A stretch of 64,000 nucleotides of DNA from Stenotrophomonas sp. MYb238 (GCF_009496535.1 NZ_WIDL01000001.1:186001-250000), one strand, 5' to 3'. Shown: positions 35,220 to 44,717, counted from the first letter of the stretch. Notes: generated by a model not told the origin, from the letters alone. Made by a program: numbers and translations.

Positions 35220-37493
35220 ATGAATTCGACACGCAAGCTGTGGGTAGGGCTGGCCGCCCTGCTCATCGCCTCGTTCGCCGTCCTGCTATGGGTCGGCAGC
35301 GAGGTCCATCGCCAGGCCCCCCCGCTGCCCGAAAAGGTCGTGGCCGAGGACGGCCGAGTCATCTTCACCCGCAAGGACATCGAGACCGGCCGCCAGGTCT
35401 GGCAGTCGATCGGCGGCCAGCAGCTGGGCTCCATCTGGGGCCATGGCGGCTACGTCGCCCCGGACTGGGGCGCGGACTGGCTGCACCGCGAGGCCGAGGC
35501 CGTCCTGGACATATGGGCCAGGCGCGAGGCCGGCGCGGAGAACTACAAGGCGCTGGACGAAGCCACCCAGGCCGCCTACGCCAAGCGCGTGCAGACCCTG
35601 CTGCGGCCCAACACCTATGACGCCGTCGACGGCACGATCGTGGTGGACAACGACCGCGCCGAAGCGATGGCCACGGTGGCCGCGCACTACGAGAGCCTGT
35701 TCTCGGCCGACCCGGCCACCGCCGAACTGCGCGAGGCCTATGCCATGCGCAACGACACGGTGCCCGACGCCGAGCACCGTCGCGAACTGACCGCCTTCTA
35801 CTGGTGGGCGGCCTGGGCCTCGGTGACCGAGCGTCCCGGTTCGGACATCAGCTATACGGCCAACTGGCCGTCCGACAGCCTGGTCGGCAATACCGCCCCG
35901 CCGAGCACCTTCATCTGGACGGTGTTCAGCATCCTGTTCCTGATCGCCGGCGTCGCCCTGCTCGGCTGGCACTACGCGGTCAACCACGGCGATGAAATGG
36001 CGCCGGTGCTGCCCAAGACCGACCCGCTGGCCGCCATCAAGATCACCCCGTCGATGCGCGCCACCGCCAAGTACTTCTGGGTGGTGATCGCGCTGTTCCT
36101 GACCCAGATCCTGCTCGGTGCCATCACCGCGCACTACCAGGTCGAAGGCCAGCAGGCCTACGGCTTCGCCATCTCCGACGTACTGCCGTACTCGCTCACG
36201 CGCACCTGGCACACGCAGCTGGCGGTGCTGTGGATCGCCACCGCCTGGCTGGGCATGGGCCTGTACATCGCCCCGGCGATCTCCGGCCACGAGCCGAAGT
36301 TCCAGCGGCTGGGTGTGAACTTCCTGTGGGTCTGCCTGATCGTGATCGTGGTCGGCGCGTTCGCCGGGCAGTGGTTCGCGGTGATGCAGAAGCTGGGCCT
36401 GAAGCACAACTTCTGGTTCGGCCACCAGGGCTGGGAATACGTGGACCTGGGCCGGTTCTGGCAGTGGTTCCTGTTCATCGGCCTGGTGCTGTGGCTGACC
36501 CTGGTCGGTCGTGCGCTGTGGCCGGCGATCAAGAACGGCGGCGAATCCAAGTCGATCGTCAGCCTGCTGTTCCTGTCGGTGGTCGCCATCGGCCTGTTCT
36601 ACGCCGCCGGCCTGATGTGGGGCGAGCACACGCACCTGTCGATGGTCGAATACTGGCGCTGGTGGGTCGTGCACCTGTGGGTGGAAGGCTTCTTCGAGGT
36701 GTTCGCGGTGGCGGTCATCGCCTTCCTGTTCACCCGCCTGGGCATGCTGCAGGTGAAGTCGGCCACGGTGGCCGTGCTGTTCGCCACCATCGTGTTCATG
36801 GCCGGCGGCGTGCTCGGCACCCTGCACCACCTGTACTTCGCCGGCACCCCGACCGCGGTGATCGCGCTGGGCGCCAGCTTCAGCGCGCTGGAAGTGGTGC
36901 CGCTGGCCTACGTGGGCTTCGAGGCGTACCACAACTACCGCATGGGCAAGGCGACGCCGTGGATGGCCAAGTACAAGTGGCCGATCCTGTTCTTCATCGC
37001 GGTCTCGTTCTGGAACCTGGTGGGCGCCGGCCTGTTCGGCTTCCTGATCAACCCGCCGCTGTCGCTGTACTACATGCAGGGCCTGAACCTGACCCCGACC
37101 CACGGCCACACCGCGCTGTTCGGCGTGTACGGCATGCTCGGCATCGGCCTGATGCTGTTCTGCCTGCGCGGCCTCAAGCCGAACGTGGTGTGGAACGAGA
37201 AGCTGCTCAAGGCCAGCTTCTGGGCGCTGAACCTGGGCCTGGCCGGCATGGCCGCGTTCACCCTGCTGCCGCTGGGCATCCTGCAGCTCAGCGCCGCGCT
37301 CAAGCACGGCTACTGGTACGCGCGCTCGGCCGAGTTCATGCAGCAGCCGATCGTGGACATGCTGGTGTGGATGCGGGTGCCGTCCGATACGCTGTTCAGC
37401 GTCGGCGCGCTGGCGCTGGCCTGGTTCGTGTTCCGCCTGTGGGTGGCGCCGAAGAAGGTGGCACTGCCGGTGGGCGAGGCCGATCAGGCCTGA
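35220..37493 (+). CDS. norB: Quinol-dependent nitric oxide reductase
   Basis: A 757-residue, single-subunit qNOR that reduces NO to N2O with quinol electrons in the inner membrane. An N-terminal helix and a periplasmic extension (about 35-225, containing IGGQQLGSIWGHGGYVAPDW) precede a twelve-helix heme-copper-like core. Histidine motifs for hemes b, b3 and FeB are visible: RTWHTQLAVLW, WVVHLWVEGFFEVFAV, GTLHHLYFAGTP and TPTHGHTALFGVYGM. The Glu residues of the active-site region (WVEGFFEVF) are present. Repeat elements flank the gene on both sides. It removes the NO made by NirK further along. Confidence 0.96.
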   Translation: MNSTRKLWVGLAALLIASFAVLLWVGSEVHRQAPPLPEKVVAEDGRVIFTRKDIETGRQVWQSIGGQQLGSIWGHGGYVAPDWGADWLHREAEAVLDIWARREAGAENYKALDEATQAAYAKRVQTLLRPNTYDAVDGTIVVDNDRAEAMATVAAHYESLFSADPATAELREAYAMRNDTVPDAEHRRELTAFYWWAAWASVTERPGSDISYTANWPSDSLVGNTAPPSTFIWTVFSILFLIAGVALLGWHYAVNHGDEMAPVLPKTDPLAAIKITPSMRATAKYFWVVIALFLTQILLGAITAHYQVEGQQAYGFAISDVLPYSLTRTWHTQLAVLWIATAWLGMGLYIAPAISGHEPKFQRLGVNFLWVCLIVIVVGAFAGQWFAVMQKLGLKHNFWFGHQGWEYVDLGRFWQWFLFIGLVLWLTLVGRALWPAIKNGGESKSIVSLLFLSVVAIGLFYAAGLMWGEHTHLSMVEYWRWWVVHLWVEGFFEVFAVAVIAFLFTRLGMLQVKSATVAVLFATIVFMAGGVLGTLHHLYFAGTPTAVIALGASFSALEVVPLAYVGFEAYHNYRMGKATPWMAKYKWPILFFIAVSFWNLVGAGLFGFLINPPLSLYYMQGLNLTPTHGHTALFGVYGMLGIGLMLFCLRGLKPNVVWNEKLLKASFWALNLGLAGMAAFTLLPLGILQLSAALKHGYWYARSAEFMQQPIVDMLVWMRVPSDTLFSVGALALAWFVFRLWVAPKKVALPVGEADQA

Positions 37494-37517
37494 TCCGGCA
37501 AACGCACGATGCAACGG

Positions 37518-37547
37518 GAAGAGCCGCGCAAGCGGCTCTTCTTTTTT
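37518..37547 (+). terminator. Rho-independent terminator of norB
   Basis: A 10-bp stem (GAAGAGCCGC) with a GCAA tetraloop, followed by six T residues; it separates norB from the nnrS operon. Confidence 0.95.
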
Positions 37548-37566
37548 GAGCGGTCGGCAGCAGGCA

Positions 37567-38299
<733 letters not shown>

Positions 38300-38331
38300 C
38301 GCCAGCCTCCAGCCCGCGACCGGCCCCAAAC

Positions 38332-38345
38332 CTGACCCACGTCAA
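38332..38345. promoter_or_regulatory. Fnr-type box upstream of nnrS
   Basis: CTGAC-CCAC-GTCAA, one mismatch from the perfect palindrome; the 15-mer TGACCCACGTCAAGG is identical to that before hemN. The centre is 42.5 bases before the nnrS ATG, almost the same spacing as at hemN. Confidence 0.7.
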
Positions 38346-38380
38346 GGCACCACCCGCCGCCCGGTAGCAAGCTGCACCCC

Positions 38381-39610
38381 ATGAAAACCGAAGCCGCGCC
38401 CCCTCCCCGCCTCTCGCCCGCCTGGCTCGCCCACGCCCCGCACCGGCTGATGTTCTTCGTCGGTGCCGGCAACGTGCTGCTGGCCATGCTGTGGTGGGCG
38501 CTGTGGCTGGCCGCGGCGCGCTGGGGCGGCTGGACGATGCCGGAGCTGGCGATCCCCGCCGGCTGGCTGCATGCCTTCGTGATGCAGTACCTGGTGCTGC
38601 CCAGCTTCATCTTCGGCTTCCTGCTGACCGTGTTCCCGCGCTGGATGGGCCTGCCCGACCTGGAGCGCTGGCGCTATATCCCGGTGGGCCTGGGCCTGAT
38701 GGGCGGGCAGCTGGCGATCCTGCTGGGCGCGGCCGGGTGGCAGGCCGGGCTGACCGTCGGGCTGTGGATGGCGCTGGCCGGCTGGACCTCGGCGCTGTTC
38801 ACCCTGGGCCGGCTGCTGGCCGACGAGAAAGGCCGTACCTGGCACGCGCGTTCGTGCTTCGCCGGTCTGGTACTGGGCTGGCTGGGGCTGGCGATGTTCG
38901 TCGCCTTCGTGCTCGGCGCCTCGCCCACCTGGGCGTTCGCCAGCATCAAGCTGGGCGGTTTCGGCCTGCTGCTGCCGGTATACGTGACCGTGGCGCACCG
39001 CATGTTCCCGTTCTTCGCCGGCAACGCCGTGCCGGGCTACCGTCCGTGGCGCCCGCTACCGTGGCTCGGCGCGGTCTGGGCGCTGCTGCTGGCGCACCTG
39101 GGCCTGGAGCTGGTGCATGGCTACGCATGGCTGTGGCTGGCCGATGTGCCGCTGCTGCTGTTGACCGGCTGGGCGGTGTGGCGCTGGTGGCCGCGCGGGC
39201 GCATGCCCGGCCTGCTGGCGGTGCTGTTCGTCGGCACCGCGTGGCTGCCGGTCACCTTCGCGCTGTACCTGCTGCAGAGCTTCACCTACCTGGCCAGCGG
39301 CGAATTCGTGCTGGGCCGCGCGCCGATGCATGCGCTGTTCATCGGCTTCTTCGGCAGCCTGCTGGTGGCGATGGTGACGCGGGTGACGCAGGGCCATTCC
39401 GGGCGGGCGCTGGTGATGCCGAAGGTGGCGTGGTTCGCCTTCGGCCTGCTGCAGGCGGTGGCGGTGATGCGCATCGTCGCCGACATCGCGCCCGATGCCC
39501 TGGCGTGGCAGGCGGCGGCCGCCTTCGGCTGGCTGCTGGCGCTGGCGCCGTGGGTGACGCGGATCGGCCGGATCTACCTCGCGCCACGCGCGGACGGACG
39601 GCCGGGATGA
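38381..39610 (+). CDS. nnrS: NnrS-family membrane protein
   Basis: A 409-residue inner-membrane protein with about twelve helices. NnrS is a heme- and copper-containing protein of denitrifiers tied to NO stress and nitrite/NO metabolism. Family features include the N-terminal APHRLMFFVGAGNVLLAMLWW, HAFVMQYLVLPSFIFGFLLTVFPRW, VAHRMFPFF and the C-terminal APMHALFIGFFGSLLVAMVTRVTQGHSG, with conserved His residues for heme. No Shine-Dalgarno is seen. The stop overlaps the next gene's start as ATGA, the first of a four-gene overlapping operon. Confidence 0.93.
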   Translation: MKTEAAPPPRLSPAWLAHAPHRLMFFVGAGNVLLAMLWWALWLAAARWGGWTMPELAIPAGWLHAFVMQYLVLPSFIFGFLLTVFPRWMGLPDLERWRYIPVGLGLMGGQLAILLGAAGWQAGLTVGLWMALAGWTSALFTLGRLLADEKGRTWHARSCFAGLVLGWLGLAMFVAFVLGASPTWAFASIKLGGFGLLLPVYVTVAHRMFPFFAGNAVPGYRPWRPLPWLGAVWALLLAHLGLELVHGYAWLWLADVPLLLLTGWAVWRWWPRGRMPGLLAVLFVGTAWLPVTFALYLLQSFTYLASGEFVLGRAPMHALFIGFFGSLLVAMVTRVTQGHSGRALVMPKVAWFAFGLLQAVAVMRIVADIAPDALAWQAAAAFGWLLALAPWVTRIGRIYLAPRADGRPG

Positions 39611-40017
39611 GCGCGATGCTGGCCTTCTACCCCGATATCAAGCTGGTCCACATCAGCGCGGCGATGACCAGCGGCGCGCTGTTCGCGCTGCGGGCGCTGG
39701 CGCTGCTGGCCGGCATGCGCTGGCCGCGCCTGGCCGCGGTGCGCTACCTGAGCTACACCGTCGATACCGTGCTGCTGACCGCGGCGATGATGCTGCTGAC
39801 GATCCTGCCGGCCGGGCTGTTCGCCAACGGCTGGCTGTGGGCGAAGATCGCCTTCCTGCTGGCCTACGTCGGGCTGGGCATGGCCGCCTTCCGGCAGGGA
39901 CGCAGCACGATGGCGCGCGCGGTACTGGTGGCCGCGGCACTGCTGTGCTTCATGCAGATCTACGGCATCGCACGGGCGCATCACCCGCTGGGCTGGCTGC
40001 TGTGGCTGGGCAGCTAG
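39607..40017 (+). CDS. SirB-family integral membrane protein
   Basis: A 136-residue protein with four helices that matches the SirB2 family (invasion gene expression up-regulator, function unknown): IKLVHISAAMTSGALFALRALALLAG at the start, then a Tyr/Asp-containing loop (YLSYTVDTVLLTAAMML) and KIAFLLAYVGLGMAAFR. Such small proteins are frequent next to nnrS and other anaerobic-respiration genes. Start overlaps nnrS by four bases. Confidence 0.88.
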   Translation: MSAMLAFYPDIKLVHISAAMTSGALFALRALALLAGMRWPRLAAVRYLSYTVDTVLLTAAMMLLTILPAGLFANGWLWAKIAFLLAYVGLGMAAFRQGRSTMARAVLVAAALLCFMQIYGIARAHHPLGWLLWLGS

Positions 40018-40271
40018 ACCCGCCGGCACTGCATCTGGACCTGCGCGGCCTGCCGGCCCCGCAGCCGATGGAGCACATCCTCGCCCGGCTGCACACCCTG
40101 CAGCCGGGCCAGCGGCTGGTGGCGCTGACGCCGCTGTATCCGGCGCCGCTGCTGCCGATGCTGGAACAGCTGGGGTTCGCCTGCGATGCGCGCGCCACCG
40201 ACGACGGCGCCTGCCTGGTGATCTGCCACGCCACCGACCGGCACCTGCTGGACGCCCCAGCCGGCCCATGA
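40002..40271 (+). CDS. DUF2249-domain protein, GTG start
   Basis: A small protein of about 89 residues with a DUF2249 domain: LDLRGLPAPQPMEHILARLHTLQPGQ, then ALTPLYPAPLLPMLEQLGFA. DUF2249 proteins occur with nitrate, nitrite and NO genes, but their activity is unsettled; they resemble the sulfur-carrier SirA/TusA fold. There is no ATG; GTG at 40002 (VAGQLDPPALH) is the best candidate and overlaps the previous gene by 16 bases, with no clear ribosome-binding site. The stop overlaps the next gene's start by four bases. All four genes are thus chained. Confidence 0.75.
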   Translation: MAGQLDPPALHLDLRGLPAPQPMEHILARLHTLQPGQRLVALTPLYPAPLLPMLEQLGFACDARATDDGACLVICHATDRHLLDAPAGP

Positions 40272-41533
40272 GCGGGCTGGCCTTCGCCCAGGCGCCGCCG
40301 CCATCGCATCCGCTGCGCTTCCTTGCCACCGCCCTGCTCTGGGGCGCCTTGGCCGGCGCGTGGCTGCTCGCCGGCGGCGGCGCATTGCTGGTGTCGCCGC
40401 ACGCGCCGGCCACCATCGCGCTGGCGCATGTCTTCGCCCTGGGCGTGCTCGGCAACGCGATGCTCGGCAGCCTGGTGCAGTTCCTGCCGGTGGCGGCAGC
40501 CAGCCCGCTGCCGCTGGCGCGCGGCGTCCCGCTGCTGCATGTCGCGTTCAACCTCGGCGTGGGCCTGTTGCTGCCGGCCATCGCCGGGAACGTGGCCGCC
40601 TGCGGCCTGGCCGCGGCGCCGTTGCTGGTCGCCGCACTGGCGTCGTGCGCATGCGCGGTGCTGGTCGCGGTGGTGCGCGGCAGCGGCGCGCGCGCGGTGC
40701 GATGCGGCATCGGCCTGGCGGCCGCGGCGCTGCTGGTCACGATCGTGCTGGGCGTAGCACTGCTGGCGATGCGGCTGGGCTGGATGGCCCCTGCCACCCG
40801 GCCGCTGCTCGGCCTGCACGCCAGCTTCGGCCTGCTGGGCTGGGTGCTGGGGTTGCTGGCCGCGGTGGGCACGATGGTCGTGCCGATGCTGCAGGGCACG
40901 CGGCCGGTTCCCTCGACATGGCTGTGGGGCTGGCTGGCGCTGCTCGGCGGCGTGCTGCTGGCTGCCGCCGCCGGCGTCGCCGGCATCGCGCTGCCGCAGC
41001 CCCTGGGGCGCGTCATGCCCATGCTGCCGCTGCTGCTGTTCGCTGCCGCGGTGATCGTCCTGCAGCGGCGCGCGCCGCACAGGCGCGGCCCCATGCTGCG
41101 CCGTTTCTGGGCGCTGGGCAGCCTGTCCCTGGCGGGCGCGGCGCTGGCGATGCCGCTGCCCGGCTGCGGCCTGCTCGCCGGCGCGCTGGTGCTGGCCGTC
41201 GGTTTTCCTGCGCTGGTGCTGGGCATGCTGATGGAGATCGCCGGCTTCCTGGCCTGGATCGAACTGCGCCGGCGTATGCCGCGCGGCACGCGCGTGCCCG
41301 GCGTCGGCAGCCTGTTCGCCGAATCGCACAAGCGGCGCGCGTGGTGGCTGCATGCCGCCGCCGCACTGGCCTTGGCCGCAGCCTGCCTGCAGCCGCAACT
41401 GGCGCGCGCGGCCGGCACGCTGGTGCTGCTGGCCTGGCTGCACGCTGCGTTCGCGCTGTGGCGCTGCTGGCGTTCGGCCACGGCCTGGCAACCGGCCCCG
41501 TCGCCGCCGCGGGCCTCACCCGGTGGCCTTTGA
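40268..41533 (+). CDS. Multi-span membrane protein of the denitrification cluster
   Basis: A 421-residue protein with about twelve hydrophobic helices, Ala/Leu-rich throughout, that I cannot name. It contains histidines inside helices: ALAHVFALGVLGNAMLGS (about 52-69) and LLGLHASFGLLGWVLG (about 181-196), similar in spacing to heme-binding NnrS-like proteins, and a late ESHKRRAWWLH block. Its position after nnrS-sirB-DUF2249 and before nirK points to a role in NO or nitrite metabolism, or in copper/heme assembly. Its stop codon (41531-41533) lies within the first Fnr box of the nirK promoter. Confidence 0.7.
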   Translation: MSGLAFAQAPPPSHPLRFLATALLWGALAGAWLLAGGGALLVSPHAPATIALAHVFALGVLGNAMLGSLVQFLPVAAASPLPLARGVPLLHVAFNLGVGLLLPAIAGNVAACGLAAAPLLVAALASCACAVLVAVVRGSGARAVRCGIGLAAAALLVTIVLGVALLAMRLGWMAPATRPLLGLHASFGLLGWVLGLLAAVGTMVVPMLQGTRPVPSTWLWGWLALLGGVLLAAAAGVAGIALPQPLGRVMPMLPLLLFAAAVIVLQRRAPHRRGPMLRRFWALGSLSLAGAALAMPLPGCGLLAGALVLAVGFPALVLGMLMEIAGFLAWIELRRRMPRGTRVPGVGSLFAESHKRRAWWLHAAAALALAAACLQPQLARAAGTLVLLAWLHAAFALWRCWRSATAWQPAPSPPRASPGGL

Positions 41534-41543
41534 CATTAGTCAA
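41530..41543. promoter_or_regulatory. Distal Fnr-type box upstream of nirK
   Basis: TTGAC-ATTA-GTCAA, a perfect inverted repeat of the type used by Fnr, Dnr and NnrR. It overlaps the stop codon of the preceding gene, 126 bases before the nirK start. Confidence 0.75.
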
Positions 41544-41589
41544 GCGCGGCGCGCTTGCCTTGTTTTCCGGGCTTTTGCGGGGCCACGGA

Positions 41590-41603
41590 TTGATCAGGAT
41601 CAA
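41590..41603. promoter_or_regulatory. Proximal Fnr box upstream of nirK (consensus)
   Basis: TTGAT-CAGG-ATCAA, exactly the Fnr consensus. It lies 60 bases from the first box, so two regulators or two dimers could bind. No clear -10 follows at 22 bases (GAACAT at 41626-41631 is weak). Confidence 0.8.
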
Positions 41604-41668
41604 CGCTGCCGGAAGGGCGCCCCGGGAACATGAACCCATCGGCCAAAGGCCATTCACGGGAAAGTGTC

Positions 41669-42742
41669 ATGAAGCGCCTGCAACACCCGCTCGTCGCCTG
41701 CGCACTCGCCGGCGCCATCGCCGCCGCCTTCGCCGGCAATGCCTTCGCGGCGAAGAAACCCGCTGCCGAAGCCCCCATGGAAACGATCCAGGCGGTGCTG
41801 ACCGCGCCGCCGTTCGCACCGCCGCCGATCACGCGCAAGACGCCGGCCCATGTCGTCGTCGACCTGGAAATGGTCGAGAAGGACATGCGCATGGCCGACG
41901 ACGTGAGCTACAACTTCTGGACCTTCGGCGGCACGGTGCCGGGCAGCTTCATCCGCGTGCGCAAGGGCGACACGGTGGAGTTCAAGCTGAAGAACCACCA
42001 CAGCTCGCACTTCTCGCACAACATCGACCTGCACGCCGTCACCGGCCAGGGCGGCGGCGCCGAAGCCACGTTCACGCTGCCGGGCAAGGAAACGCAGTTC
42101 ACCTTCAAGGCGCTCAATCCGGGCCTGTACATCTACCACTGCGCGATGGCGCCGGTGGGCATGCACATCGCCAACGGCATGTACGGCCTGATCCTGGTCG
42201 AGCCGGAGGAAGGCCTGGAGCCGGTGGACAAGGAGTTCTACGTGGTGCAGGGCGACTTCTACACCGAAGGCGCGCACGGCGAGCCGGGCCTGCAGCCCTT
42301 CAGCCTGGAGAAGGCCATCGAGGAACACCCCACCTACGTGGTGTTCAACGGCTCGGTCGATTCGCTGCAGGGCGACAAGGCGCTCACGGCCAAGGCCGGC
42401 GAGAAGATCCGCATCTTCGTCGGCAACGGCGGCCCGAACCTGGTGTCGAGCTTCCACGTCATCGGCGAGATCTTCGACAAGGTCTATACCGAGGGCGGCA
42501 GCAAGTACCAGGAGAACGTGCAGACCACGCTGGTCCCGGCCGGCGGTTCGGCCATCGTCGAGTTCAAGGCCGACGTGCCCGGCAACTTCGTGCTGGTGGA
42601 CCACAGCATCTTCCGCACCTTCCACAAGGGCTCGCTGGGCATCCTCAAGGTCGAGGGCGATAAGAACCCGGAGATCTACACCGGCCAGCAGCACGACATC
42701 GATTACAAGGAAGGCGAGCCGCAGGGCAGCCAGTACAAGTAA
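41669..42742 (+). CDS. nirK: Copper-containing nitrite reductase, AniA type
   Basis: A 357-residue periplasmic enzyme that reduces nitrite to NO. It has a signal peptide (ending AGNAFAAKK, about 28) and two cupredoxin domains. Type 1 copper ligands: H117, C158, H166 and M171 ([16 protein letters not shown]). Type 2 ligands: H122 and H157 plus a later His ([11 protein letters not shown]). The catalytic Asp (HNIDLH, D120) and the catalytic His region ([11 protein letters not shown]) are present. [22 protein letters not shown] is the AniA/class II type. ATG 41669 gives a proper signal peptide; an in-frame ATG at 41630 adds 13 residues. It is the first gene of nirK-nirV-sco. Confidence 0.96.
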   Translation: MKRLQHPLVACALAGAIAAAFAGNAFAAKKPAAEAPMETIQAVLTAPPFAPPPITRKTPAHVVVDLEMVEKDMRMADDVSYNFWTFGGTVPGSFIRVRKGDTVEFKLKNHHSSHFSHNIDLHAVTGQGGGAEATFTLPGKETQFTFKALNPGLYIYHCAMAPVGMHIANGMYGLILVEPEEGLEPVDKEFYVVQGDFYTEGAHGEPGLQPFSLEKAIEEHPTYVVFNGSVDSLQGDKALTAKAGEKIRIFVGNGGPNLVSSFHVIGEIFDKVYTEGGSKYQENVQTTLVPAGGSAIVEFKADVPGNFVLVDHSIFRTFHKGSLGILKVEGDKNPEIYTGQQHDIDYKEGEPQGSQYK

Positions 42743-42757
42743 ACGAGGGCAACGCAG

Positions 42758-43525
42758 ATGGAACGCACGCTCCTCCTGTTGCTGCTCCTGGCGCCGGCCG
42801 CGGCCGGCGCCACGGAGGCCGACGCCGGCTACCGCGGCATTCCCGGCGGGCCGTTCCGTTCCTCCGTGCGTTTCGAGCAGACCTCCGCCACGCAGGACGT
42901 GGCGGCTTTCTCGCTGATGGCGCGCCCGGTCAGCAACGCGCAGTTCGCCGCGTTCCTGGCGCGCAACCCGCAGTGGCGGCGCGACCGGGTGCCGGCGATC
43001 TTCTCCAGTCCCGGCTACCTGGGCCATTGGGCGCTGCCCGATGCGCCCGGTGAAGGCCTCGATCCGCAGGCGCCGGTGACCCACGTGAACTGGTACGCCG
43101 CCGACGCCTATTGCCGCGCCGACCAGGCGCGCCTGCCGACCTTCCTCGAATGGGAATACGCGGCCGCCGCCGATGCCACCCGGCGCGACGCGCGCGGCGA
43201 CCATGCCTGGCGCCTGCGCCAGGTCAACGACGGCACGCCGCGCGCGCCCGATGCCGCCGCCGGCGCACCCGCCAATGCCTACGGCGTCCACGGCCTGCAT
43301 GGTGCGTACTGGGAATGGAGCGAGGACTTCGCCTCGCTGCTGGCCGACAGCGACCGCCGCGGCCAGGAGGACGGCGACGCGCTGCGCTACTGCGGCGCCA
43401 GCGCCATGGCTTTCAACGACCCGGGCGACTACGGCGTGGTCAAGCGCTTCGTGCTGCTGTCCGCGCTTCCCCCCGGGGCCACCCTGGGCAATCTCGGTTT
43501 CCGCTGCGCAAGGAGCCAGCCATGA
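42758..43525 (+). CDS. nirV: NirV, formylglycine-generating-enzyme-like protein
   Basis: A 255-residue secreted protein with a signal peptide (LLLLLLLAPAAAGATE) and a SUMF1/FGE-like fold, shown by PVTHVNWYAADAYCRADQARLPTFLEWEYAAA and the C-terminal GNLGFRCARSQ. NirV proteins accompany nirK in many denitrifiers, and their role is unknown; the FGE active-site Cys pair is not clearly present, so catalytic activity is doubtful. It starts 15 bases after nirK and overlaps the next gene by four bases. Confidence 0.9.
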   Translation: MERTLLLLLLLAPAAAGATEADAGYRGIPGGPFRSSVRFEQTSATQDVAAFSLMARPVSNAQFAAFLARNPQWRRDRVPAIFSSPGYLGHWALPDAPGEGLDPQAPVTHVNWYAADAYCRADQARLPTFLEWEYAAAADATRRDARGDHAWRLRQVNDGTPRAPDAAAGAPANAYGVHGLHGAYWEWSEDFASLLADSDRRGQEDGDALRYCGASAMAFNDPGDYGVVKRFVLLSALPPGATLGNLGFRCARSQP

Positions 43526-44118
43526 ACAGACCCTTCGCTTTCCTGCTGCTCGGCCTGGCGCTGGCCATTGCGCCGACGCTGCATGCCGCCGATGCGCCGG
43601 CCACGCCGGCCGCCGCCCTGCCCGGCCAGTCGCTGTACCACCTGCAGGTCGTGCTCACCGACCAGAACGGCCGATCCGTGCCGTGGGCATCGCTGCGCGG
43701 CCGCCCGCAGCTGGTGTCGATGTTCTACGGCAACTGCCACCTGATGTGCCCGCTGATCATCGAGAACGCCAAGGCCGTGCAGAAGCAGCTGCCGGCCGAC
43801 CAGCGCGCACGCCTGGACGTGGCCATGCTCACCCTCGACCCGGTGCGCGACACGCCCGCCGCACTGGCCGAGATCGCGCAGCGCCACCGCGCTCCCGACG
43901 GCTGGCGCTTCCTGCGCCCGGCCGAAGGCGACGTGCGCGCCCTGGCCAACCTGCTGGACGTGCGCTACCGCTTCCGCGAAGACGGCAGCATCAACCACAC
44001 CAGCGTGCTGGTGCTGCTCGACGCCGAGGGCCGCGTGCGTGCGCGCAGCGAGGTGCAGGGCATGGTTCCGGATCCGGAACTGGTGGCGAGCATCGAAGCG
44101 GTTCTGGCGGAGCGTTGA
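43522..44118 (+). CDS. SCO1/SenC-family copper chaperone
   Basis: A 198-residue periplasmic thioredoxin-fold protein with a signal peptide (FLLLGLALAIAPTLHA). The metal site is visible: CHLMC (C72, C76) and the downstream His in INHTSVLVLLDAEG. SCO proteins deliver copper to cytochrome oxidase CuA, and relatives near nirK probably help load its copper centres. AAGGAG precedes the ATG, and the start overlaps nirV by four bases. It ends the denitrification cluster. Confidence 0.92.
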   Translation: MNRPFAFLLLGLALAIAPTLHAADAPATPAAALPGQSLYHLQVVLTDQNGRSVPWASLRGRPQLVSMFYGNCHLMCPLIIENAKAVQKQLPADQRARLDVAMLTLDPVRDTPAALAEIAQRHRAPDGWRFLRPAEGDVRALANLLDVRYRFREDGSINHTSVLVLLDAEGRVRARSEVQGMVPDPELVASIEAVLAER

Positions 44119-44220
44119 GTAGGGGCATCGCCGCGTGGCGGCGGGAGCCGCACACTGCATCGAGCGGAACGGCATGGCACCTGCACGCGCTGCGGGGTGA
44201 GTGGAGTAGTTCGAAGCTTC

Positions 44221-44450
44221 CGGGATTGAATACTCCGGACCCGGTCTCGCCGGAGAAACGAAGCTCGTCTCCTCATGAATGCCGTGTCGTAGATATCCAG
44301 GCATTGGTCGTAAGGCGAACGGTATTGATCCTGCCTTCGCTGCCGAAAGATGATTCCGCCAGCGACCTCACGCGCACTCCCATACAGGGTAGAAGTGGCA
44401 ATTAGATACGTGCTCACCACACCCTGCGGCAGAGTATTCGTCACCGCAAA
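44221..44450 (-). pseudogene. Decayed fragment of a second-FhaB-like gene
   Basis: Read on the minus strand, this gives fragments similar to the intact gene at 46327-46475: the segment FGSEGRINTVRLTTN, then an in-frame TGA, then GDELRFSGETGSGVFNPG. These match DSEGVIDATSFTVDTLDTH, GEEDFHFSGDDRPGIFNLGS of the intact protein. A frameshift precedes it (GGII in another frame). The intact part stops at a point inside the FhaB-like domain, so it is a remnant of a duplication. Confidence 0.75.
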
Positions 44451-44490
44451 TCCGTGCGGAACTCACTGATACACAGCATGGCGCTTAGCT

Positions 44491-44631
44491 GCGCATTCCG
44501 GCGCGCGACCGGAACAACCATCGCGTGCTTATCGGGAAACCTCTTAAATGTCACCGATCCAAAAAGGCCAGCGCATAACGCTGGCCCTCCTCTCTGAAAG
44601 GCCAATCTTCAAGGCGTTTCAGCGATTCCAG
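44491..44631. repeat. Left copy of a duplicated tRNA-Thr flank
   Basis: Similar, by eye at roughly three-quarters identity, to 59914-60063, the sequence just beyond the 3' end of tRNA-Thr. Shared blocks include CCGGAACAACCATCGCG, AAAAAGGCCAGCGC and GCGTTTCAGCGATT. It marks the left side of the adhesin island and ends where the tRNA would begin in the other copy. Confidence 0.7.
44561..44586 (-). terminator. Terminator in the left flank copy
   Basis: GGCCAGCG / CGCTGGCC stem with a five-base loop and five T residues on the minus strand. It probably ends transcripts of the FhaB-like gene at 44718, and is a better hairpin than its counterpart near tRNA-Thr. Confidence 0.85.
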
Positions 44632-44717
44632 CGCTGGATGCAACTGGACACTAGGTGACAGCGCGAGGTCATCACCTCATGCACCCTCCGCTTCATCTAC
44701 ATCAACATTGCTGCCAC

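Larger units (their letters stand above)
44119..44717. other. 600-base non-coding stretch with decayed gene remains
   Basis: Between the SCO gene and the second FhaB-like gene. It holds a decayed FhaB-like fragment (44221-44450), a diverged copy of the tRNA-Thr-adjacent sequence (44491-44631) including a terminator hairpin, and otherwise nothing recognisable. Its base composition is lower in GC than the neighbouring operon. Confidence 0.8.

Noticed and set aside
41630-41668. Alternative start of nirK at 41630
   Set aside because: It adds 13 polar residues before the signal peptide; the ATG at 41669 gives a normal signal peptide.
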